A stretch of 64,000 nucleotides of DNA from an uncultured Pelagibacteraceae bacterium (GCA_902546615.1 CACCKE010000001.1:1-64000); one strand, 5' to 3'. Positions 41,991 to 53,359 are shown, counted from the first letter of the stretch. Notes: generated by a model not told the origin, from the sequence alone. Numbers and translations: made by a program.

Positions 41991-43916
41991 ATGGCAAAAG
42001 TAATAGGAATAGATTTAGGGACTACAAATAGTTGTATCTCGATAATGGATGGAAAGGACCCTAAGGTTATTGAAAATGCTGAAGGATCTAGAACTACGCC
42101 TTCAATTATAAGTTTTGGAAGTGATGAAGAAAAGTTAGTTGGACAACCTGCAAAAAGGCAAGGTGTAACAAACCCTGAAAATACATTTTTTGCAATCAAG
42201 AGGCTTATAGGTAGGTCTTTCGAAGACCCAATGGTCAAAAAAGATGCTGACATGGTGCCTTTTAAAATCATTAAATCTGAAAATGGTGATGCATGGGTAG
42301 AGTCAGGATCTGAAAAATATTCACCATCTCAAATTTCTGCCTTTGTACTTCAAAAATTAAAAGAAGATGCAGAAAGGTATTTAGGAGAAAAAGTTGAAAA
42401 AGCAGTCATCACTGTTCCTGCTTACTTTAATGATGCTCAAAGACAAGCTACTAAAGATGCTGGTAAAATAGCTGGACTTGAGGTTGAAAGAATAGTTAAT
42501 GAACCAACTGCTGCTGCACTAGCATATGGTTTAGATAAGAAGGATGGCAAAACTATTGCTGTATATGATTTAGGTGGAGGTACTTTTGATATTTCAATTT
42601 TAGAAATTGGTGATGGAGTTTTTGAAGTAAAGTCAACTAATGGTGATACATTTTTAGGTGGTGAAGACTTTGACACTCGTCTTTTAAATTATCTTGCTGA
42701 AGAATTCAAGAAAGAAAATAATATTGACCTTACTCAGGATAAATTAGCACTCCAAAGATTGAAAGAATCTGCTGAGAAAGCTAAGATCGAATTATCTTCA
42801 ACATCTCAAACAGAAATTAATTTACCATTTATTACAGCTGATCAATCAGGCCCTAAGCATTTAAATATTAAGGTGACGAGAGCAAAGCTTGAGACACTTG
42901 TTGATGATTTAATTGAAAAAACAATTAAACCATGTGATGCCGCTCTCAAGGATGCCGGTTTGAGTGCGGGTGAAATTGACGAGGTAGTCCTGGTTGGTGG
43001 AATGACAAGAATGCCAAAAGTTATAGAAACTGTTAAAAACTTTTTCGGTAAAGAACCAAATAAAGGAGTGAACCCAGATGAAGTTGTTGCACAAGGTGCA
43101 GCTATTCAAGCTGGTATTCTTCAAGGGGATGTTAAGGATGTATTACTTCTTGATGTTACACCTCTATCCCTTGGTATTGAAACTCTTGGTGGTGTCTTTA
43201 CAAAATTAATTGATAAAAATACAACAATTCCAACAAAAAAAAGTCAAGTATTTTCGACTGCTGATGACAATCAAACTGCTGTAACAATACGAGTGTGTCA
43301 GGGTGAAAGAGAAATGGCTGCTGATAATAAATTACTTGGTAACTTTGACTTAGTAGGTATACCGCCTGCGCCCAGAGGTGTTCCTCAAATTGAAGTAACA
43401 TTTGATATTGACGCTAATGGAATTGTAAATGTGTCTGCAAAAGACAAAGGTACAGGAAAAGAACAACAAATTAAAATACAAGCGTCGGGTGGTTTGAGTG
43501 AAGAAGAGATCGACAAAATGGTCAAGGAAGCTGAAGCCAACGCGGAAGCAGATAAGAAAAAGCGAGAAGGCGTTGATGTTAAAAACCAAGCAGACACAAT
43601 GATACACTCTGCTGAGAAAAATCTAAAAGAGTTTGGTGATAAGGTTTCTGAGCAAGAAAAGAATACAATTGAAAATGATATTAAGGCTTTAAAAGAAGCT
43701 GTCGCTTCAGACGACACCGATAAGATTAAAAGTGGACTTGAAGCATTAACTCAATCGTCTATGAAATTAGGTGAAGCAATGTATAAGGCTCAACAACAAG
43801 ATGCTCCTAATCCAAACGAGCCATCTGACAATACAACTTCTGGATCTGACCAGAGTAATGAAAAGGTTGTTGATGCTGAATTCGAGGAAGTAAAAGAAGA
43901 TAATAAGCAATCGTAA
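41991..43916 (+). CDS. dnaK: Chaperone DnaK (Hsp70)
   Basis: [21 protein letters not shown] start at 41991 (ORF track starts upstream at 41934); full Hsp70. Confidence 0.98.
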   Translation: MAKVIGIDLGTTNSCISIMDGKDPKVIENAEGSRTTPSIISFGSDEEKLVGQPAKRQGVTNPENTFFAIKRLIGRSFEDPMVKKDADMVPFKIIKSENGDAWVESGSEKYSPSQISAFVLQKLKEDAERYLGEKVEKAVITVPAYFNDAQRQATKDAGKIAGLEVERIVNEPTAAALAYGLDKKDGKTIAVYDLGGGTFDISILEIGDGVFEVKSTNGDTFLGGEDFDTRLLNYLAEEFKKENNIDLTQDKLALQRLKESAEKAKIELSSTSQTEINLPFITADQSGPKHLNIKVTRAKLETLVDDLIEKTIKPCDAALKDAGLSAGEIDEVVLVGGMTRMPKVIETVKNFFGKEPNKGVNPDEVVAQGAAIQAGILQGDVKDVLLLDVTPLSLGIETLGGVFTKLIDKNTTIPTKKSQVFSTADDNQTAVTIRVCQGEREMAADNKLLGNFDLVGIPPAPRGVPQIEVTFDIDANGIVNVSAKDKGTGKEQQIKIQASGGLSEEEIDKMVKEAEANAEADKKKREGVDVKNQADTMIHSAEKNLKEFGDKVSEQEKNTIENDIKALKEAVASDDTDKIKSGLEALTQSSMKLGEAMYKAQQQDAPNPNEPSDNTTSGSDQSNEKVVDAEFEEVKEDNKQS

Positions 43917-43928
43917 GCAGGTAAGCTT

Positions 43929-45065
43929 ATGTCAAAAAGAGACTATTATGAAGTTCTTGGCGTTTCCAAGTCAGCTGATGACTCTGAAATAAAAAAAGCC
44001 TACAGAAAACTGGCAATGAAATATCATCCTGATCGTAATCAGGGTGATGCAGATGCAGAAGTTAAATTCAAAGAGGCGAGTGAGGCATACGCTGTACTTC
44101 ATGATAAAGAAAAACGTTCAGCTTACGACCAGTTTGGTCATGCGGCAGTGGATGGTAACGCAGGCCAGGGCGGTTTTGGTTTTGATTTTAATTCATCAGC
44201 TTTTCAAGATATTTTTGAAGACTTTTTTGGAGACTCATCCTTTTTTGGTGGCGGGGGAAATCGTAGAAGAAAATCAAATAATCGTGGCTCAGACTTAAGA
44301 TATGATATTACTGTTAGTCTTGAAGAAGCGTTTAATGGTAAAAAATTTAAAGTAAAAATTCCAACTCAAGTTCAATGCGACTCTTGTTCAGGTTCTGGCG
44401 CATCTCAAGGAAGTCAGCCAGTAACTTGTCAGTCATGTGGAGGAAGGGGGCAGATTCGCTCGCAGCAGGGTTTTTTTTCAATTCAACAAACTTGTCCAAC
44501 TTGTCAGGGAAGTGGTTCAACTATTTCAGATCCATGCAGACCATGTAGCGGAACTGGGAGAACGCAGAAAACAAAGAGTTTGATGGTGAAAATACCAAAA
44601 GGCGTTGATGACGGTTCTAGAATAAGACTATCTGGAGAAGGTGAAGCGGGTCTAAACGGCGGGCAGCAGGGGGACTTGTATATATTTGTAAATGTAAATG
44701 AGCACGAAATATTTGCTCGTGAGAATGAAAATTTATTTGCTGAGGTCCCAATATCTATGGTTGATGCTGCTGTTGGCGGCGCTATTGACATACCGACAAT
44801 AGATGGCGGCAAAGCAAGGCTAAAAATACCTCAAGGTACTCAATCTGGTGACCAATTCAGATTAAAATCAAAAGGCATGCCTAATGTTCGCAACGGTTAT
44901 TTAGGTGATTTGTATATTCAGGCAAAAGTTGAAACACCAGTAAATTTAAGTAAGAAGCAAATTGAAATATTGAAATCCTTTCAAGAAACCAGTGATCAAA
45001 ATGAGAGTCCTTTAGCATCGGCATTTTTTAAAAAAGCTAAGAATTTTTGGAAAACAAAAGCTTAA
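43929..45065 (+). CDS. dnaJ: Chaperone DnaJ
   Basis: J domain with HPD, four CxxCxGxG zinc motifs. Confidence 0.98.
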   Translation: MSKRDYYEVLGVSKSADDSEIKKAYRKLAMKYHPDRNQGDADAEVKFKEASEAYAVLHDKEKRSAYDQFGHAAVDGNAGQGGFGFDFNSSAFQDIFEDFFGDSSFFGGGGNRRRKSNNRGSDLRYDITVSLEEAFNGKKFKVKIPTQVQCDSCSGSGASQGSQPVTCQSCGGRGQIRSQQGFFSIQQTCPTCQGSGSTISDPCRPCSGTGRTQKTKSLMVKIPKGVDDGSRIRLSGEGEAGLNGGQQGDLYIFVNVNEHEIFARENENLFAEVPISMVDAAVGGAIDIPTIDGGKARLKIPQGTQSGDQFRLKSKGMPNVRNGYLGDLYIQAKVETPVNLSKKQIEILKSFQETSDQNESPLASAFFKKAKNFWKTKA

Positions 45066-45104
45066 AAAACTTACTTTTTCAATTATTTCGATTATCCTAA
45101 ATTA

Positions 45105-45914
45105 ATGAAAAAAATAAAAATTGTCATAACTGGCGTAACCGGACGCATGGGAATGCAAATCGCTAAAAGAGTTTTGAAAGATAAATCGCTTGTTTTGTAT
45201 GGTGTAACCGAGAGAAGTGGGCATAAAGCTATTGGCAAGGATTTAGGTCAATTACTCAAAACGAAAAAATTAAAAATTAAAGTCACAGATAATATAGTTC
45301 CATTATTTGCTAAAACTGACGCTGTTATTGACTTCACAACTCCTGAAGCAACTTTGATACATACAAAATATGCAGCTCAAGCAAGAATAGTACACATAAT
45401 TGGAACTACAGGTTTTAATAGCTCTCAATTAAAAAAAATTAAACTCGCTGCGCAGCATGCAACAATCATAAAATCAGGAAATATGAGTTTAGGTATAAAC
45501 CTAGTAAATAAATTAATTAAAATAAGTTCCTCAAGTTTAAAAAACGATTTTGACACAATAATAAACGAAACGCATCATCGACATAAAATTGATGCACCTT
45601 CAGGCACTGCAGTAATGATGGGGCAAGCTGCAGCAGCAGGTAAAAATAAAAAATTTGAAAATATAAAAAAAATCTCTCGTCTCAACATAAAGGCTAAAAG
45701 TACTAAAGATAAAATTGTAGTCTCGTCCTTCCGGAAAGGTGAAGTAATTGGTGATCACGAAATTATTTTTTCAAGCAGGGATGAGGATATTACAATCAAG
45801 CATACAGCGAAAGATAGGGGTATTTTTGCTAACGGAGCAATACAAGCTGTGAAATGGGGCATGAACAAAAAACCTGGCCTATTTGACATGTCGGATGTGC
45901 TAAATATAAATTAG
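45105..45914 (+). CDS. dapB: 4-hydroxy-tetrahydrodipicolinate reductase
   Basis: VITGVTGRMGMQIAK, VIDFTTPEATL, ETHHRHKIDAPSGTA. Confidence 0.96.
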   Translation: MKKIKIVITGVTGRMGMQIAKRVLKDKSLVLYGVTERSGHKAIGKDLGQLLKTKKLKIKVTDNIVPLFAKTDAVIDFTTPEATLIHTKYAAQARIVHIIGTTGFNSSQLKKIKLAAQHATIIKSGNMSLGINLVNKLIKISSSSLKNDFDTIINETHHRHKIDAPSGTAVMMGQAAAAGKNKKFENIKKISRLNIKAKSTKDKIVVSSFRKGEVIGDHEIIFSSRDEDITIKHTAKDRGIFANGAIQAVKWGMNKKPGLFDMSDVLNIN

Positions 45915-45931
45915 GCTGAAAAAGAACCATA

Positions 45932-46585
45932 ATGTTAAAGGCTGATAAGGCAAAAAAAATTATTAGTATTTTAAATAAAATTTATCCCGAAACCCCAATT
46001 CCACTAAATCATAAAAATAATTTTGAATTATTAATTTCTGTTCTTCTAAGTGCGCAGTGTACGGATAAAAGAGTCAATGAAGTAACTCCTTTGCTTTTTA
46101 AGAAAGCAAACAATCCTGCGAAAATGGAGAAGCTGCCGGTCAAAACCATTTATAGTATTGTTAGACCCTGTGGTCTTGCTCCACAAAAATCAAAAGCTAT
46201 CTCAAATCTATCAAAAATATTAATGAAAAATTATAGTGGTGAGGTTCCAGAAACCTTTGAAGATCTAGAGGCGCTTCCTGGAGTAGGGCATAAAACAGCT
46301 AGTGTTGTAATGTCACAGGGTTTTGGTCACCCAGCATTTCCTGTTGATACTCACATTCATCGACTTGCCCAAAGATGGGGGTTAACAAATGGTAAGAGTG
46401 TAAAGCAAACTGAACATGATTTAAAAAAAATATTTCCTGAAAAACTATGGAACAAGTTACATCTACAAATAATATTCTATGGAAGAGAATATTGTGAAGC
46501 TCGAAGTTGTTTTGGAATAGAGTGTAAAATATGTAAAACTTGTAATCCAACTAGAAAAAAGCCAATTAAAACAAAAAAAGCATAA
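45932..46585 (+). CDS. nth: Endonuclease III
   Basis: LLSAQCTDKRVNEVTP, LPGVGHKTASVV, VDTHIHRLAQR, C-terminal 4Fe-4S cysteines. Confidence 0.95.
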   Translation: MLKADKAKKIISILNKIYPETPIPLNHKNNFELLISVLLSAQCTDKRVNEVTPLLFKKANNPAKMEKLPVKTIYSIVRPCGLAPQKSKAISNLSKILMKNYSGEVPETFEDLEALPGVGHKTASVVMSQGFGHPAFPVDTHIHRLAQRWGLTNGKSVKQTEHDLKKIFPEKLWNKLHLQIIFYGREYCEARSCFGIECKICKTCNPTRKKPIKTKKA

Positions 46586-46643
46586 ATAGTTATAAAAAAT
46601 AAAACACCTTTAACTGTCTATTGTTTGCTGATAACTTTATTCA

Positions 46644-47375
46644 ATGATTAATAAAGAAGTAGCACTCATTATAGGCGCGGGTGACAGCCTTGGTTCTGCT
46701 GTAGCGAGAGTATTTGCACAAAATAACTTCATTACTGTAGTTGCTAGAAGGAACGGGGATCAATTATCGCCACTTAAAGAAGAAATAGAAAAAAACGGCG
46801 GAAAGTGTTTTGCATATAGTTTAGACGCAAGAAAAGAAGAAGATGTAATTAACTTTATTAATAAGATTGAAACAGAAATTGGTGAAATTAATGTGGCCGT
46901 ATACAACATTGGAGCCAACATTCGTTTCAACATTTTAGAAACAACCTCAAAAAAATATTATAAAGTATGGGAAATGGCGACTTTTGGAGCTTTTTTAATG
47001 GGAAGAGAAGTAACTAGAAAAATGATACCAAGAAAAAAAGGGACAATCATATTTACCGGCGCAACAGCCAGTATAAGAGGTAAAGAAGGATTTGCTGCAT
47101 TCTCCGGCGCTAAACAAGCGAAAAGAGCTTTGGCGCAAAGTATGGCGAAAGAATTAGCGCCAAAAGGTATTCATGTCGCTCATGTTATTGTAGATGGAGC
47201 AATTGATACGCCGTGGGTGAATAAGCTTTTTCCTGAGTATGTCAAAGAAAAGAAAAAAATTGATGGTTTGATGAAGCCAGATGATATTGCGCAAAACTAC
47301 TTGATGATACATAATCAACCAAAAAATGCGTGGACGTTTGAGTTAGATTTACGTCCTTGGGTGGAGACATGGTGA
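46644..47375 (+). CDS. SDR family oxidoreductase
   Basis: LIIGAGDSLGSAVARVF Rossmann; SGAKQAKRALAQSMAKEL. Confidence 0.85.
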   Translation: MINKEVALIIGAGDSLGSAVARVFAQNNFITVVARRNGDQLSPLKEEIEKNGGKCFAYSLDARKEEDVINFINKIETEIGEINVAVYNIGANIRFNILETTSKKYYKVWEMATFGAFLMGREVTRKMIPRKKGTIIFTGATASIRGKEGFAAFSGAKQAKRALAQSMAKELAPKGIHVAHVIVDGAIDTPWVNKLFPEYVKEKKKIDGLMKPDDIAQNYLMIHNQPKNAWTFELDLRPWVETW

Positions 47376-48322
47376 GTCAAGAATTTGACATTGTTGGTAT
47401 AGGAAATGCAATCGTAGATGTAATCACCGATGTAGATGATGAATTTATAAATCAACAAGAGCTAAGAAAAGGGCTTATGTCACTTGTAGATTTAGATACT
47501 ATCAAATCCCTATCAAACAAAATTGAGATAAAAGCTAATGTCTCTGGAGGATCAGTCGCAAACTCTATCGTTGCATTAGCTCAAAATAATATCAAATCTG
47601 CTTTCATCGGCAAAGTAGGTAAAGACGAAGTTGGAAATTCGTTCATTCGAGGTCTTGAAAAAGAAAAAGTTGTTTTTGCAAATCAGGCCCAATTAGATGA
47701 TAGTGAAACTGGAAGATGTCTAGTAATGGTAACGCCAGATGCACAACGAACAATGAGTACATATTTAGGAATTTCTCAAAAACTAAAATCAAATGATATC
47801 AATGAGGATGTTATAGCACAGTCAAAAATTACTTATCTTGAAGGATACCTTTGGGATCTTGATGATGCGCAAGAAGCAATTAAAAAAGCAATAAAAATTT
47901 CTAAAGAGGCAAACAGGTTAGTTGCATTTAGTGTGTCTGATGTTTTTTGCATTGAACGATTTAGAGAAAGTTTTTTAAATCTAGTTAATAATGAAGCTGA
48001 TATAATTTTTGCAAATGAAGAGGAAATTAAATCGCTTTATCAAAAGGATAGTCTTGATGATTGTCTCGAAATTATAAGTCAGCATGATAAAATATTTGCT
48101 GTCACACTTGGTGAAAAAGGTGCGATGATTGTTCATAAAGATCAATGTGTTAATATAAAAGCTCAGCAAATTGAGAATTTAGTCGATACTACTGGAGCAG
48201 GAGATTTATTTGCTGCAGGCTTCTTACTTGGATACATTAATGGTGAAAATTTAGAGCAATGTGGGAATGGGGGTGTAATATTCGCCTCGAAAATAATTCA
48301 AATTTATGGGGCAAGACTATGA
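47369..48322 (+). CDS. PfkB-family carbohydrate/adenosine kinase
   Basis: IVGIGNAIVDVI, GGSVANSIVALAQ, DTTGAGDLFAAGFLLGY; start moved to MVSQEF. Confidence 0.9.
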   Translation: MVSQEFDIVGIGNAIVDVITDVDDEFINQQELRKGLMSLVDLDTIKSLSNKIEIKANVSGGSVANSIVALAQNNIKSAFIGKVGKDEVGNSFIRGLEKEKVVFANQAQLDDSETGRCLVMVTPDAQRTMSTYLGISQKLKSNDINEDVIAQSKITYLEGYLWDLDDAQEAIKKAIKISKEANRLVAFSVSDVFCIERFRESFLNLVNNEADIIFANEEEIKSLYQKDSLDDCLEIISQHDKIFAVTLGEKGAMIVHKDQCVNIKAQQIENLVDTTGAGDLFAAGFLLGYINGENLEQCGNGGVIFASKIIQIYGARL

Positions 48323-49164
48323 GTAAAAAATCTATTATGATCACAGGTGTTTCTACTGGTATTGGACTAGGAACACTCAGTTATTTTGTAAAAAACGGTT
48401 TTCATGTTTATGGAAGCGTTCGTAATTCAAAAGATGCAAGTAGATTAAAAAAAATTTATAAAGATAATTTTACACCTTTAATCTTTGATGTAACAAAAGA
48501 AGCTCAGCTAAAAAAGGCAGTCGCATTTTTGAAAAAGGATCTTAAAAATTCGAACCTTCTTGCTTTGGTCAATAACGCAGGTGTAGCAATATCTGGCCCT
48601 CTATTGCATCAAAAAGTGAAAGATTTTGAAAAACAAATTGATATTAATTTAAATGGCGCATTTAGAGTCATAAAATATTTTGCGCCATTATGTGGAGCAG
48701 AAAAAAATAATAGTTCGAAAAAGGGTGTAATTTTCAATATAAGTTCGATTTCTGGAAAAATTGGTATGCCTGGTCTTGGAGCATATACTGCATCTAAATT
48801 TGGACTGGAAGGCTTAAGTCATAGTTTAAGAAGAGAGTTGATGAGGTACGGAGTAGATGTAGTGGTTATTGGACCAGGTCCAATAAAAACCGAAATTTTT
48901 GATAAAATTGACAAAAAATTCATACAAAGTCTCAAAAAAACTGATTATGCAAACGATGCGAAAGGAATACCTAAAAGGATGAAAAACGCTAAGAAGATTG
49001 CCTTTCCGGCAGAGGAAGTGGGAAAATTAGTTTTTAATGCGCTACATAATCCAAACAGAAAAACAAGGTATGCCATTACACCTAGTAGAATGATGTACTG
49101 GACTCTTCCGATGTTATTGCCTGACAGAATTTTAGATCGGTTAATCAAAAGTCGATCAGGATGA
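48319..49164 (+). CDS. SDR family oxidoreductase
   Basis: IMITGVSTGIGLGTLSYF, NNAGVAI, YTASKFGLEGLSHSL; start moved to MSKKS, ATGA overlap with pfkB. Confidence 0.88.
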   Translation: MSKKSIMITGVSTGIGLGTLSYFVKNGFHVYGSVRNSKDASRLKKIYKDNFTPLIFDVTKEAQLKKAVAFLKKDLKNSNLLALVNNAGVAISGPLLHQKVKDFEKQIDINLNGAFRVIKYFAPLCGAEKNNSSKKGVIFNISSISGKIGMPGLGAYTASKFGLEGLSHSLRRELMRYGVDVVVIGPGPIKTEIFDKIDKKFIQSLKKTDYANDAKGIPKRMKNAKKIAFPAEEVGKLVFNALHNPNRKTRYAITPSRMMYWTLPMLLPDRILDRLIKSRSG

Positions 49165-50139
49165 TTGTAAAATTTTATTTACTTTATTAATAACATCGTT
49201 CGGCGATATCAAATTAACATTGCTGCCTCCAAAATCTACCGATGATATAAAATGAATATTTTCAAATTGATCGTTTAAAAACTTAACAGCACTTGTCGGA
49301 CCGCAAATTTTTAATAGTGGACATAAATTTGTTGATAGCATTTGACCTGTTCCACTATCATTTGCAATTGCTATATCAAGAAATTTTGTAGTGCCCATAA
49401 CTACTTCTAATCCAAGATAATTTTTCAAAGTTTCTTCTGGAAATATTGGGTTTTTTATTTGTTTAATTATTTCTTTTTTCATATGCGTTTCCTGTGGGCC
49501 TAAAAAATAAACAATATTAAACCCTTTATCTTCAAAATATTTTGCTACGTTCATATAGTTTTCAAATGACCAAATTCTTTTTGGGGTATTAGAACCGGGT
49601 GATATTCCTAAATATTTTTTGTTTGCAGAAAATATTTTTTTTAATTCATTAACAATTTCTTTTGGGATTGTGATGTGGCTTTTTTTACTGTCTTTAAACG
49701 TAGAGACTAAATCAAGCATTTCAATTATGCTTTGAATATAAAATTTTCTTTTTTTAGAAATATTATTGGGTCTGATATCAGAAAAAAACCAGTTAGCTGA
49801 GGATGATATAAATTTTTTATTTTTAATTCTACGAAGTGCCATTGTTCTAATCACGGTCTTCTGAGTATCAATAATTATATCAAAATTCTCAGACTCTAAG
49901 TCGTACATTGGCGAAATTTTTTTCCAGAAGAAAGGGTTAAGATTTGCTTTTTCCCAAACTTTATCAATATAATCAGACGTATATTTTTTTAACCTTGCAT
50001 TGTATTCAGTATATATCTTATCTGTCATCCAATGTATTTCAAAATCAGGAAATCTGCTTTTTAATTGATTTACAATTTGAAGCTTTAATATTCCATCACC
50101 TATTTGCTCTCCATTACTAAAGATCAGTACTTTTTTCAT
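49156..50139 (-). CDS. Glycosyltransferase family 9 (heptosyltransferase-like)
   Basis: LGISPGSNTPKRIWSFENYMNVAKYFEDKGFNIVYFLGPQE, NDSGTGQML. Confidence 0.75.
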   Translation of the reverse strand: MKKVLIFSNGEQIGDGILKLQIVNQLKSRFPDFEIHWMTDKIYTEYNARLKKYTSDYIDKVWEKANLNPFFWKKISPMYDLESENFDIIIDTQKTVIRTMALRRIKNKKFISSSANWFFSDIRPNNISKKRKFYIQSIIEMLDLVSTFKDSKKSHITIPKEIVNELKKIFSANKKYLGISPGSNTPKRIWSFENYMNVAKYFEDKGFNIVYFLGPQETHMKKEIIKQIKNPIFPEETLKNYLGLEVVMGTTKFLDIAIANDSGTGQMLSTNLCPLLKICGPTSAVKFLNDQFENIHFISSVDFGGSNVNLISPNDVINKVNKILQSS

Positions 50140-50149
50140 GATGAAATTA

Positions 50150-51157
50150 TTAATTTGGTTCAGATATTTTAATTATTAATTTGCCCTCATTTTCACCAGA
50201 AAATAATTTTTTTATTGCACTACCTGCATTTTCGATACCTGGAATGATATGATTTTTATATTTGATTTTATCGTCTTTAAGCCATTGAGCTATATCTTGA
50301 TATGCCTCCATATATCTTTTGAAATAGTCAAAAACAATAAAGCCTTTAAGTTTTATTCTTTTTATAAGCAAATTTCCCCATGCTGGACCTGGTACAACTG
50401 ACTCGGCATTGTATCCTGAAATCAGACCACAAAGGCTTATTCGACCGTTAATATTCATGCGAGTTAAGACTGCCTCAGTAATACTACCACCTACATTTTC
50501 AAAATATATGTCAATACCATCAGGACAAGTTTCTTTTAATTTTTGTCTAAGATTTTCAGACTTATAATTAATAGCAGAATCAATCCCCAATTCATCTACA
50601 AGCCATTTACATTTTGTATCTGAGCCTGCAATCCCAATTACTCTACAGCCTTTAATTTTTCCTATTTGACATACAATTGATCCAACGGCGCCAGCTGCTG
50701 CAGAAACAACTAAGGTTTCGCCAGGTTGTGGATCAGTAATATCAAGCAAACCAAAGTAAGCTGTAAGGCCAGTCATTCCTAAAATACTCATGTAACAATC
50801 AAGAGGAAAACCAGTTCCTTGAGGAATTTGCCTTACTCCTTTCCCATCACTTACACAGTATTGCTGCCATCCACCCATACAGTTCACAATTTCACCTTTT
50901 TTAAATTTTTCATTTTTACTCTCTTCGATTATGCCTATTGTACCACCTCTCATGGTGTCTCCAGTTTGCATCGCATCAACATAAGATTTTTGTCCACTCA
51001 TCCATCCGCGGTTTGCAGGATCTAAAGAGAGATATATGTTTCTTATTAAAATTTGACTATCTAAAAGACTGGGAACTTCATTTTCCTCCAAAACTAAGTC
51101 CCCTTCACTAATTTCACCAACTGGAAATTTTTTTAAAATCCATTGTTTATTTGTCAT
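50150..51157 (-). CDS. MDR-type NADP-dependent oxidoreductase (CurA/prostaglandin reductase-like)
   Basis: LSLDPANRGWMS, VSAAAGAVGSIVCQIGKIKGCRVIGIAGS, DIYFENVGG; start set at MTNKQW. Confidence 0.9.
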   Translation of the reverse strand: MTNKQWILKKFPVGEISEGDLVLEENEVPSLLDSQILIRNIYLSLDPANRGWMSGQKSYVDAMQTGDTMRGGTIGIIEESKNEKFKKGEIVNCMGGWQQYCVSDGKGVRQIPQGTGFPLDCYMSILGMTGLTAYFGLLDITDPQPGETLVVSAAAGAVGSIVCQIGKIKGCRVIGIAGSDTKCKWLVDELGIDSAINYKSENLRQKLKETCPDGIDIYFENVGGSITEAVLTRMNINGRISLCGLISGYNAESVVPGPAWGNLLIKRIKLKGFIVFDYFKRYMEAYQDIAQWLKDDKIKYKNHIIPGIENAGSAIKKLFSGENEGKLIIKISEPN

Positions 51158-51608
51158 TATTATCTCCAATCATTTTTTTAAAATTTACCTGAGGCATATC
51201 AACACTTACACAAGTTGATGTTGAGGTAACAACAGTCCTATTGTTTTGCTCCAATCTACCCTCCAAGAATACAATATTTTTTCCAGATTTCACCACTCGC
51301 CCATATCCAATAACTTTCCCTGGTTTAGTTGGATACAAAAAATTTGTTTTCAATTCTATTGTTGGTGGTCTTTTTTTGAAATGATTTTGAAATATAAAAG
51401 CTAATGCAGTTGCATCATCTACCATTCCACTAACAATACCTCCTTGGACGTCACCTGCAGGATTGCAATATTTTTTATCAATATCAAACTCAACTTTGAT
51501 ATTGCCAGCTGTGGTATCAACTTCAAGAACAGTCATATTAAAAAGATCGAATAATTTATTCTTATTAAACAGCTTGATGAGTTCAGCATCTGAGATTTTT
51601 TCAGTCAT
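51147..51608 (-). CDS. PaaI-like hotdog-fold thioesterase
   Basis: CNPAGDVQGGIVSGMVDDATALAF, TIELKTNFLYPTKPGKV. Confidence 0.82.
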   Translation of the reverse strand: MTEKISDAELIKLFNKNKLFDLFNMTVLEVDTTAGNIKVEFDIDKKYCNPAGDVQGGIVSGMVDDATALAFIFQNHFKKRPPTIELKTNFLYPTKPGKVIGYGRVVKSGKNIVFLEGRLEQNNRTVVTSTSTCVSVDMPQVNFKKMIGDNNDK

Positions 51609-51613
51609 ATTGA

Positions 51614-52003
51614 TTATTCGTATTCAGGTTTTTCAAGAAATACCATTGGTCCCAATGGTCTTCCCGCGAGTAAATGAAAGTGTAAGTGAGGTACTTCTTG
51701 ATGCGCATCCTTACCGGCATTTGCAATGAGCCTGTATCCTCCTCCTCCAGCTTTTTCACTTATACCCAACATATCTGCTACGTTTGAAATAGCCCGGTTG
51801 AAACCAACTATTTCTTCGTCCGAAGCATTTGCACTAAAATCATTTATATCTATGTATTCCCCTTTTGGAATTACTAAGGCATGTGAAGGTGCTTGCGGAC
51901 GAATATCTTTGAATGACAGGACATATTCATCCTCATAAATTTTATCACAAGGGATTTCACCTCTTAAAATCTTAGCAAAGATATTTTCCTTATCATATGA
52001 CAT
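51614..52003 (-). CDS. HIT family protein
   Basis: FAKILRGEIPCDKIYEDE, HLHFHLLAGRPLG. Confidence 0.93.
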   Translation of the reverse strand: MSYDKENIFAKILRGEIPCDKIYEDEYVLSFKDIRPQAPSHALVIPKGEYIDINDFSANASDEEIVGFNRAISNVADMLGISEKAGGGGYRLIANAGKDAHQEVPHLHFHLLAGRPLGPMVFLEKPEYE

Positions 52004-52314
52004 TAATCTCTAAGTCCTGTTTTACCCTCTCTTTTTTCTAACTCTTCATAGACTTGATCAGGAGTAATATCAAATTTTTTCAACATGACTAACAAATGAT
52101 AAATAAGATCTGCCGATTCATAAATTATTTGCTCTACATTATCTTCTTCAGCGGCCTCCACAGTTTCAAGTGACTCCTCTTTTAACTTTTCTATACATTT
52201 ACTTTTACCTTCTGATATAAGTTTTGCCGTATAAGATTTTGAAGGGTCTTCATTAGCGTGTGAAATAATTGTATCAAAGAGCCGAGCTAATACATCAACT
52301 TTTTTACTGCTCAT
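52003..52314 (-). CDS. hisE: Phosphoribosyl-ATP pyrophosphatase
   Basis: SYTAKLISEGKSKCIEKLKEESLETVEAA, ESADLIYHLLVML. Confidence 0.93.
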   Translation of the reverse strand: MSSKKVDVLARLFDTIISHANEDPSKSYTAKLISEGKSKCIEKLKEESLETVEAAEEDNVEQIIYESADLIYHLLVMLKKFDITPDQVYEELEKREGKTGLRD

Positions 52315-52598
52315 TCCACTCCCTCAACAATTGCAAAAATTCTATCCTTTTCATCTCCCAAGATTTTTTTTGCATTTTGATATTCTTCTGAGTTATAAGC
52401 CTCTTTAGCTATTTCAATTGTCTCATACTCAACTATGACGTTTCTTTTAAACTCTTTACCTTCCATAGTTGTTTGTTCACCACCCCGTACTAAAAATTTA
52501 CCATTGTATTTTTTGACCGCCTCAGTTGCATACTCTGCATATAATTTTTGCTTGTCCGGATGTAATACATTGACTTTTACTACCCAATAACCTTTCAT
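52311..52598 (-). CDS. DUF1330 family protein
   Basis: GYWVVKVNVLHPDKQKLYAEYATEAVKKYNGKFLVRGG; ABM-like ferredoxin fold. Confidence 0.85.
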   Translation of the reverse strand: MKGYWVVKVNVLHPDKQKLYAEYATEAVKKYNGKFLVRGGEQTTMEGKEFKRNVIVEYETIEIAKEAYNSEEYQNAKKILGDEKDRIFAIVEGVE

Positions 52599-52600
52599 AA

Positions 52601-53359
52601 TTAAATCCTAACTGCTATATTTTGTTCAGCAAGATATGTTTTTACATCTTTAATACTATATTCTCCGAAATGAAAAATAGAGGCAGCTAATAGAGCGCTA
52701 GCTCCCCCCTTTAATACCCCTTCAGCAAAGTGCTCAAGGTTTCCAACGCCACCTGAAGCGATAACAGGAATATCAATAGAGGATGAGACAGTACTCAATA
52801 ATTCATTGTCAAATCCTATTTTTGTTCCATCTCTATCCATTGAAGTTAATAATATCTCACCAGCTCCTAAATTAGCTACTTCAATGCAATATTCTAATGC
52901 ATCAATATCTGTGGGCTTTCTTCCACCATGGGTAAATATATTCCAACTTTTATCTCCATTTTTTTTTGCATCTACTGCTATAACTATTGTTGAGGAACCA
53001 TATTTCTTTGCTGCTTTTGCAACCAGGTCAATGTTTTCAACTGCCGCTGTATTTATAGACACTTTATCTGCTCCATGGTGAAGCAAACGAGATATATCAT
53101 CAATGGTCCTGACACCTCCACCTACAGTGAGTGGTATGAAACAATTTTCAGCAGTTTTTTTTACAACTTCAAAGAGGGTTTCTCTATCGTCACTTGATGC
53201 AGTTATATCTAGAAAGCATAGTTCATCAGCTCCCTCAGAATTATAGATTTTTGCTTGTTCAACAGGATCGCCAGCATCAATTAAGTCAACAAAATTGACA
53301 CCTTTGACAACTCTCCCTCGATCAACATCTAAACAGGGTATGATTCTTTTTTTTAGCAT
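52601..53359 (-). CDS. hisF: Imidazole glycerol phosphate synthase subunit HisF
   Basis: [45 protein letters not shown]. Confidence 0.97.
   Translation of the reverse strand: MLKKRIIPCLDVDRGRVVKGVNFVDLIDAGDPVEQAKIYNSEGADELCFLDITASSDDRETLFEVVKKTAENCFIPLTVGGGVRTIDDISRLLHHGADKVSINTAAVENIDLVAKAAKKYGSSTIVIAVDAKKNGDKSWNIFTHGGRKPTDIDALEYCIEVANLGAGEILLTSMDRDGTKIGFDNELLSTVSSSIDIPVIASGGVGNLEHFAEGVLKGGASALLAASIFHFGEYSIKDVKTYLAEQNIAVRI

Noticed and set aside
42437-43717. Several antisense ORFs of 67-110 aa within dnaK
   Set aside because: Shadow ORFs opposite a strongly conserved Hsp70 frame; no recognisable protein features
44044-44298. Same-strand alternative-frame ORF (84 aa) inside dnaJ
   Set aside because: Out-of-frame reading of the DnaJ J-domain and G/F region; no independent support
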